NCBI GenBank assembly: GCA_947579605.1
Contig: OX388322.1
Span: 2,356,001 to 2,420,000 of the forward strand
Direction: 5' to 3'
From: Athripsodes cinereus
Lineage: Eukaryota > Arthropoda > Insecta > Trichoptera > Leptoceridae
DNA length: 64,000 nucleotides
Below the pieces are notes generated by a model that made no database searches, was not told where the DNA came from, and was given only the letters and a program-made list of their open reading frames with translations. Positions 57,938 through 64,000 of the stretch are shown here, piece by piece (position 1 is the stretch's first letter; every line of letters begins with the position of its first letter). The position numbers were made by a program, and so were the translations under genes.

Positions 57938-58690
57938 GTGTGGGTCTCAAGATGGGATCTGCTACGTCAGCCGGGTCCCCCGCCCACTGACGTGGTAGGA
58001 TCGGAGATGCCAACACTGGCATAGTTGTATTAGAATAGAGAGAGTCCAAATATTAAAAAAATCTTCACCTAAACGGATAAATAGGAGTCCCAAGGACTCC
58101 TGAAATATCCGAGAAATAAAGATATTTCAACATATGCTAAGATACATATTTCAACATATTTTATTTATTTATTTATTTATTTACACAGTGAACGGCTATA
58201 TAAGCCTTTTACATAGAAAAGAAAAAATACAATAAAAACAACAGATAGTGAAAACATATAACAAAAGTATCTACCCACATAACATTTCAACATATCGACC
58301 ACTTTAAATTATTTTATATCTCGTTCTTGACTTTTCTTTATTGACTGACATTCCTCAGGTGGTCTAATAATATTACATACCTTTGACTTTTTACTTTTAA
58401 TTTTTGACATCTATTAAAATTACTTGTATTTTTTTACATCTCATTTGTTTTGTTAAGAATATTTCATGCTGACTATGTAAAAGATATTATCAAGTTGACA
58501 TATAAAATCTAAAAAAAAAAAAAATCCGTTCGTTTTCCCAATGTACCTATGTTTAAATTTTTATTCATTTGTGGTTCTTATTTTATTGTCCATTTTATGT
58601 GTTGTGTGTGTCAATACTGTTTGTGTACATTATTATAATTATGTTAATATTTATATGTAAAAGGCCCAGGCCGTAAAAAAAAAAAAAAAA
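57938..58690 (+). mobile_element. Poly(A)-tailed retroposon inserted in the DNA transposon
   Basis: Ends in GTAAAAGGCCCAGGCCG plus poly(A) at 58676-58690 and is flanked by GATACACAAT (57928-57937, 58691-58700). The left part is GC-richer (GGGTCCCCCGCCCACTGACG) and looks like the end of a LINE ORF, but no long frame remains. A smaller insertion occupies 58160-58283. Confidence 0.8.
58160..58283 (-). mobile_element. (TAAA)n-tailed LINE 3' end nested in the retroposon
   Basis: Flanked by exact 12-bp duplications ATTTCAACATAT (58148-58159, 58284-58295). The minus strand reads TTCTATGTAAAAGGCTTATA, then ACTGTGTAAATAAATAAATA, the same tail type as 2405-2490. It is 124 bp. Confidence 0.8.
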
Positions 58691-58796
58691 GATACACAAT
58701 AGTTACGAAAATTAACACTTTGGCGCAACATCGTCTAGATTTGAACGCTAACGGAACGAAAACGTAACGTGAAAATGTGTTATTGTCTCAGGCCTC

Positions 58797-58925
58797 TGTT
58801 GTAATGAATGTCACTTAGCGGATGCGCAGCTGATTAAATAAAAGTTGCAGATGCGAAATGTGAATGTCAATATTTATGCAGATGTTCTGCGGATGCGGAT
58901 ATCTTTTACAACTCTAGTGTATCTA
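58797..58925. mobile_element. Degenerate hexamer-rich hAT-like remnant
   Basis: Contains GCGGATGCGCAGC, GCAGATGTTCTGCGGATGCG and TTTTACAACTCTAG. The GGATGC hexamers recall the element at 28612. Ends and duplications are not definable. Confidence 0.35.
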
Positions 58926-60165
58926 TGTTCATATCATAATAATCATGATCTCTAAAATATACCAATTTATTACTTTAAATATAGACTACATTTGTAGAAA
59001 TCAAGTTTATAATTATGTTTTTTCCCACACCATTCATGTTTGATAAGTGTACTAAATTTTTGTTTTTAAACTATCTAATGTAACTTTATAGCTCATATCA
59101 CAATGTATATCTAATACAATTCTGAATTATTCACCACTGACTTACGGAACAAATAAAAAAAAGATTGTTCCTTCTATAACTCTTCAAAACTAAATCTTCA
59201 AAAAATGTGATAGATGACCAACTATACTTTACCAAGTTAGGTTCCCCACGAGTGTGGAAAATTAAGTAGTCGAGTTTTTTGTTATTGTTTATATTTCTGT
59301 ATGTGAGTGGAACTACACTGGTGGTTCTTCAAAAAAACAATGGGCTTCACAATTAAGATGTTTATTGAAAGATGTCTGACTGGTGAGAGAGCTAAGAATG
59401 AACCTTGCAAATCTATATAATATTACATTCAACAGTATGAAGTTAGCTCCAAAATGATTCTATATAAAACTAGCGCCTCTGGTGGCAGAAAAATGAATCA
59501 AAATGGCATTGTGGGAAATTTGAAATCATGTTTACTCCAAATCTCACCATTACTATGTCGAATTTTGATCAAAATGACTCATGAACTTAGTGTCGTAGTC
59601 CTTGTTATTAATAGTCTTTTTGATGGTGCGCATTCACTCATCTTGAAAATGTGTTATATTTTGTGATATCCATAAATAAAAAAAAATATCAATAATTAGT
59701 TTAAGCAAAACATATTTTTAACACGTCATTGTAAATTAAAAAAAAAAGGTGAGAACTGTGGTTGATACAAATCATCCACAATCATTTTTGATAATAATGT
59801 ATTAACAAAATGTAATTTTGACTATTAAACTTTAAACGGCTTTATTCAAAAATGTTTTTTCGTGATACAGTGTAGTTTCGCTCCAGCATATCAGAATTGT
59901 TGGAATGTATATAAATTGCCTTATGTGATCTGCTTAAAATAAGCAATAAAACATATCAAAACAATTTAGATATAGTTTGAAATAAATTTTATATCCAATT
60001 ATGTGTACTTATTGTGTATGTGTTGTAGGTTTTATATAATATTATGCTTTATTACAAAAACTGGTTGATTGCCTTAAACTCCAATTTTCAATCTAAAGAG
60101 TCTAGGTTTGAATCTTGTTTCCAAATTACTGCACTTTTACAGTTAATCTTATTAATTTTTAAGTA
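58926..60165. other. AT-rich intergenic DNA with a possible SINE trace
   Basis: No gene is supported. The piece at 60060-60130 (CTAGGTTTGAATCTTG) has a weak B-box-like motif and may be an old SINE. Confidence 0.35.
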
Positions 60166-60552
60166 CAGTGATACCTTGACATACGAGTGCCCCAACATAC
60201 GAGTTTTTTGAGATATCGAGCCGTTGATCAAGCGATTTTTGAAATACGAGCTATTCAATGACATTTACTACCTAACTCATTTCCGGAACATTCTGAAAGG
60301 AAGGAAGAAACAAACCTCCTTGGACATGTTTTTTTTAACGACCTACAGGTGAAAGTGAGAAAAGCAGGCGAAAAAGGCAAAGACCAATGAAGAGAAAAGC
60401 AGTGACGAAAATTAAGCGAAAGAAACACTTTATAAATCTAGTTTATTTCTTTACATTCAATTTCAATGGGGAAATTTGCTTTGAGATACGAGTAATTTGA
60501 AATTCGAGCAAGGTTGCGGAACGAAATAAACTCGTATGCCTAGGTACCACTG
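60166..60552. mobile_element. Pogo/Tigger-type MITE, 387 bp
   Basis: Ends CAGTGATACCTTGACATACG and TAGGTACCACTG are inverted with gaps and flanked by TA (60164-60165, 60553-60554). ATACGAG blocks recur near both ends. CAGTGGTACCT..ACGAG ends are typical of Tigger elements. No transposase was found. Confidence 0.8.
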
Positions 60553-61119
60553 TATATTATTGGTGGATATCCAATGTGGGTTGTGCAATGTTTGCAAAAT
60601 TATGAAAACTAATGACCCACTCAATTGTACACCCGATGATGTGTGAGTATATTTAGCTTCTTAGTATTAAGTATAGATTCATGTATTTGAACCAAAAACG
60701 CTTTCGATAAAAGTAGATTTAGACATATGAAATCTCTTATTCATAAGAAATGTCGCATGATGTGACAAACTCCAGTCACTAGAGCTTAACATCAAAAATT
60801 TATGCGTTTAAAAATTGTGTTTATTATTTGTTAATCAGATGTTAAAAAAATTACTTCTTTGCCTGACAATTTTTTTTGAAAGTGCATAATATTCTGCAGT
60901 CAGTTCCAGAAGAGCCAAACGAAACAGGCTTGATTTTTTAGGACTTTTTTCCTCCATCCAGCGACCTTATTCACATCAATTTCGTAGTGTATTTCATTGT
61001 GAGGACTAATTATACTAGAAGTTTATAAGATTAACATATTTTTTTATCAGAATAAACCAAAGACATTTTACTATAACAAGAGTTTGCAGTTTTTGTCAAA
61101 AATTCAAACAAAAATATGC

Positions 61120-61475
61120 TTTCCTCTGTTGCAATAATGTCCATATTCCTAAAAAAGAAAATAAAGCGTACCACATGAGATAGCAATTGTTAAAGTGGTG
61201 TACGTTTCTAACATATTAGTATAACTATGGTAAATATTGTATATAGTACAACCATGTATTAGAAAGGGACATCTCTCTATCAATTGCTATTTATTTATTT
61301 AATTTATTCTTCTTGCACATCATCATTCACATAACAAAATCAACAAATCAGTTTACATAAGAAAAAAATGTGATGATACTCGTATGCAGCGGTGAGATTA
61401 TCACTGTATAGTGATTTCTTGCATATAACTATCTCAGTTGGCACAATTTTTCAAGGAAGTGAATAGTCTTGTTAT
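61120..61475. repeat. Diverged dispersed repeat shared with Rtf1 intron 2
   Basis: Blocks AAATATGCTTTCC, AAAGCGTACCACATGAGA and GTGAATAGTCTTGTTATG occur in the same order as at 31665-31745 and 32095-32120. In the Rtf1 intron the SINE at 31790 interrupts the repeat. Type unknown. Confidence 0.45.
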
Positions 61476-61481
61476 GTGCAG

Positions 61482-61630
61482 ACCCCCTAGACAAACCGTA
61501 CTTGGCGATCGACTTCAAATGAATTTTCGACAATAACTGCAATAACGCATAATTACACGGTACATTGTAGGTAGATTGTCAAAAAGTTCGCCAGTAGTTG
61601 ATCACTAAGTGCGGTTTTTTTACTGCGGCA
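61482..61630. mobile_element. MITE, GGCGATCGACT family, copy 2
   Basis: Shares ends (CCCCCTAGACAAACCGTACT, left; CACTAAGTGCGGTTTTTT, right) and the middle CATAATTACACGGTACATTG with the element at 24763-24912. Confidence 0.7.
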
Positions 61631-62011
61631 GGTAATGTCTTTGAAATAAAGTAATTTATTATTTTTACTTGGTTCTGCTAGTTAGTAATAAACCAATTAT
61701 AAACTTGATAGTCATTGTATAAAAAATCTTCAACTAGTCAAACTCAACTGTACGCATTTGATGTCTGTTTTTTTTATGTTACTTTAACTGCCCGTTCCAT
61801 AGAAATGAAAGTCTCTTTAAATTTTTGCAGAAAGAACTTCTAGTAATAACCATAGTAAATAATAGAATTTTGACATTTCGAACTTTAAATAAAAGAGACT
61901 TTATGGAACTGGTAGCTAGAATTATCCAAACTTAAATTCATATTTTATTATGAAAGATTTTTTTTTTCGATATCATTGACCGAAGGGTGGAATTCCATTA
62001 CAAAATAAGTT

Positions 62012-62213
62012 GAAAAACATACAGTATGTAGTTAACTTCCAGTTGAATTTATTAACTTCGCTTACTAGTATTCAGAGACTGTCGACATCATAATCAGGCA
62101 AATAAAAAAAATGTTTTTTCAAATTGCCTGATGAAGGATTCGAGAGTTTCCGAATACTAGTAAGTGAAGTTAATAAAGTCATTTGGAAGTTAACTACATA
62201 CTGTGTTTTTCAG
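62012..62213. mobile_element. Fold-back element, about 200 bp
   Basis: The left arm AAAACATACAGTATGTAGTT, with TTCGCTTACTAGTATTC further in, is inverted on the right (GAATACTAGTAAGTGAAG, then AACTACATACTGTGTTTT). The arms are about 85 bp each with gaps, and the inner arms are CAGGCAA / TTGCCTGATGA. Confidence 0.75.
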
Positions 62214-62480
62214 TTTATTACTTTATTGTTGTATTTAACTGTATGTGTTCGTCGCAAATTGAAATTAATTATGTCCAAATACCAAAAGTCTTCGTCTATT
62301 CTCGTAATATTAAATATTGTGAAACATTGTTATTGAGCTGTGCAATATTTTCAATGTAAATTTATATTGGGTACATATTATTAAATATAGTTTTGTAAAT
62401 AAAATACATTTATAAACTTATGAAAACTGTTTTATTCTTTTTCCTGTTTTTAAATTATAAATTTTGATGTTTAAGACATT

Positions 62481-62623
62481 TTACGTCTTCAGTTCAGCGA
62501 TGAAATATGAACCCATCCTGAATGTCTTAACTTTTGTTAGCCCAGAAAGGAAAACAGCTGGTTCGTTGGCTACCTCACTCGCGGGAATTGCTGTGATGGC
62601 ATTTATGTATATTTTGACTAGTC
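62481..62623 (-). CDS. Possible terminal exon, unidentified (46 codons)
   Basis: Minus-strand reading after AATTATAG gives 46 open codons (LVKIYINAITAIPASEVANE, then PAVFLSGLTKVKTF) and TAA at 62481, with AATAAA about 45 bp on. The composition is balanced, unlike nearby AT-driven frames. However, the plus strand of the same stretch is also open (62464-62652), and the splice acceptor is weak. Treat as tentative. Confidence 0.25.
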
Positions 62624-62779
62624 CTATAATTATTTATATACACTGCAGATAAAGGCAAAAAAATAATTATTCAAAATACAAAACAAGAAATAAAAGATCT
62701 ATGAAAACATATCACACTAGTGGGATTGTCAGTAGGCTGACTACATGATGAATATGCAGATAATCCTCTCTGCATCAAT

Positions 62780-62925
62780 AAAAATAAAACATTCAGGATG
62801 TATGGTATATCTCATTGCTGAATGGAAAATGTTACACGTCTTATATGTGATGTTTCATGAATACATTCTTTTCACAGGACACTTGAAAACTTACAAAAAA
62901 AAGTACAAGACATTCTTTGTTGGGA
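62780..62925. repeat. Dispersed repeat, copy 2
   Basis: Blocks ATGGTATATCTCATTGCTGA and CACAGGACACTTGAAAACTT match the repeat at 27541-27720 in the same order. A third partial copy is near 43931. Confidence 0.5.
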
Positions 62926-63534
62926 ACTCCACAAAAGAAACAAAAGCGAATGTCCAAAGCTAAAATCCTGGTTATTAATATGTAAGAAGAATCATTTGAG
63001 TGATCCACCTACCTAATGTGCAATCCAATGTAATCATATATCAGAAATGAATGTAAAAAAAAAGCGTTCTTGCAGAGCAATTTAACTTGGAAGAAAAAAA
63101 TATAGCATAATTATGATTGAGTTGTTTAATTCAAATATACTATCTTTTCTTGTTTAGTTGTTGGAAGGAAAGCACCCAATTCCAAGAGGAGTATAAAGAA
63201 AACTTACATAATACAAACAAATGGATTTATCCAATTTCAGTGGTAAAACACATATTTATTTATAAGATAAAATGTCAGCGAATGGTTTGACAGATTAGAC
63301 TTTTGCCCCATTCACTGTTCAAAAAAAATATAATATATTATAATACACATCATTGTACAAACACAAATACCTAAGAAAAACATTAAAAATAACACGTCTC
63401 ATAATGAACTGAATGTATTTATTTATTTATTCTTTAGTGTACATTGATTGCAAGCAATTTTGCACAGAAATATATTAAATTTATAATACACTCAAACAAA
63501 TCTCTTATTATTATTATTGTACATATTTTTATCT

Positions 63535-63686
63535 TCATATTGATCCCTTCTTGGCTCTGCTATGATGTTCCTCCACACACCACATTAATACAGCCAGCTG
63601 TACATCCATCTCTTGTAGTTCCTTCCTCAATAGAGATACGAAGCGCTTTATATTCACAACAGGAGATTGGTCATTCATTGCCGAAC
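63535..63686 (-). CDS. Probable 3'-terminal exon of an unidentified gene
   Basis: After a TTTTTTAG acceptor (63687-63688) the minus strand has 49 open codons (SAMNDQSPVVNIKRFVSLLR, then KELQEMDVQLAVLMW) and TGA at 63535-63537. The frame enters in phase 2. The predicted helix has leucine/valine heptad spacing and a basic tail (HHSRAKKGSI). Overlapping AATAAATAAATAAA on the minus strand lies about 105-115 bp past the stop. I do not recognise the protein; upstream exons would lie right of the window or be too short to see. It is an exon, not a whole gene. Confidence 0.5.
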
Positions 63687-64000
63687 CTAAAAAAGATATT
63701 TGAGAAAAAAAAATATTACTATCTACAAGATTTGACAGAGTTATTTATGTGTATGTAAAGTGATATATTTTCACATAATTTAAATATCCATGGAGTCCCA
63801 GTAACAGAATACATCTTGTGGTTTATTGTAAAAATTTCCACTATAAATTTTTCTTTTTTGTAGGAAGATGACAATTAGAGTTTAATATATTCAGCATTAT
63901 TTGCTCATTACACACAGTAGAGGGACATTCACATTTATCACTTTGAGTGATTATCCAGGGTGAAGCGTCGAAAGTGAAAAGATTGTTTCACCCTCAATGA

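Larger units (their letters stand above)
57831..58796. mobile_element. DNA transposon with long GAGGCCTGAG inverted ends, split by retroposons
   Basis: Left arm starts GAGGCCTGAGTCAATAACAC and continues TTTTCACGTTACG. The right arm is the inverse, ending GTTATTGTCTCAGGCCTC. The arms match for about 55 bp with few mismatches. The left half (57831-57937) and the right half (58701-58796) were separated by the insertion at 57938-58690. No host target duplication was clear. Confidence 0.8.

Noticed and set aside
63444..63758. A 104-codon plus-strand open frame
   Set aside because: AT-rich, with no domain; the minus strand of the same region has splice, stop and poly(A) signals that fit an exon better.

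Overview
The window is AT-rich animal nuclear DNA with spliced genes, GT-AG introns and many fossil and recent transposons. It looks like an insect, most probably a moth or butterfly. That assignment is an inference from gene structure and repeat style (tRNA-derived SINEs, RTE-like LINEs, dispersed repeats carrying a motif like TCCCACAAGTGGGGTAG). No species marker was seen. There is no bacterial, CRISPR or plasmid content.

Layout, left to right. (1) 228-3494, plus strand: last four visible exons of actin-related protein 2 (Arp2/3 complex); the N-terminus lies left of the window. (2) 3495-14588: gene-poor DNA with SINEs, hairpin MITEs, a LINE remnant and a 1.5 kb pogo/Tigger-type element. (3) 14589-33757, minus strand: a complete 16-exon Rtf1 gene (Paf1-complex subunit, 762 codons) whose introns hold a 3.76 kb array of 37 units of 102 bp, a hAT-type element, LINE pieces and SINEs. 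(4) 35520-38565, minus: a three-exon THAP-domain protein (281 aa). (5) 39838-41088, minus: an intronless C2H2 protein with 11 fingers (416 aa). (6) 42464-43097, plus: a frameshifted THAP-domain remnant. (7) 46814-51068, plus: complete three-exon Syntaxin 17 (301 aa), with a young RTE-type LINE in intron 1. (8) 51069-62480: a transposon graveyard with two multi-level nests of insertions. (9) 62481-63686, minus: one probable and one possible terminal exon of unidentified genes.

The confident genes are unrelated housekeeping genes (actin branching, transcription elongation, autophagosome fusion) plus two putative DNA-binding proteins. They do not form one pathway, and I saw no new biochemical system. 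The most notable signals are structural: a 13-copy array made of the Arp2 exon end plus its 5' splice site; a 37-copy intronic satellite in Rtf1 varying mainly at one base, with domain-like ordering of the two variants; two hAT-type families whose terminal repeats and internal hexamer repeats differ in parallel; and several insertions with exact target-site duplications that give their order of arrival.
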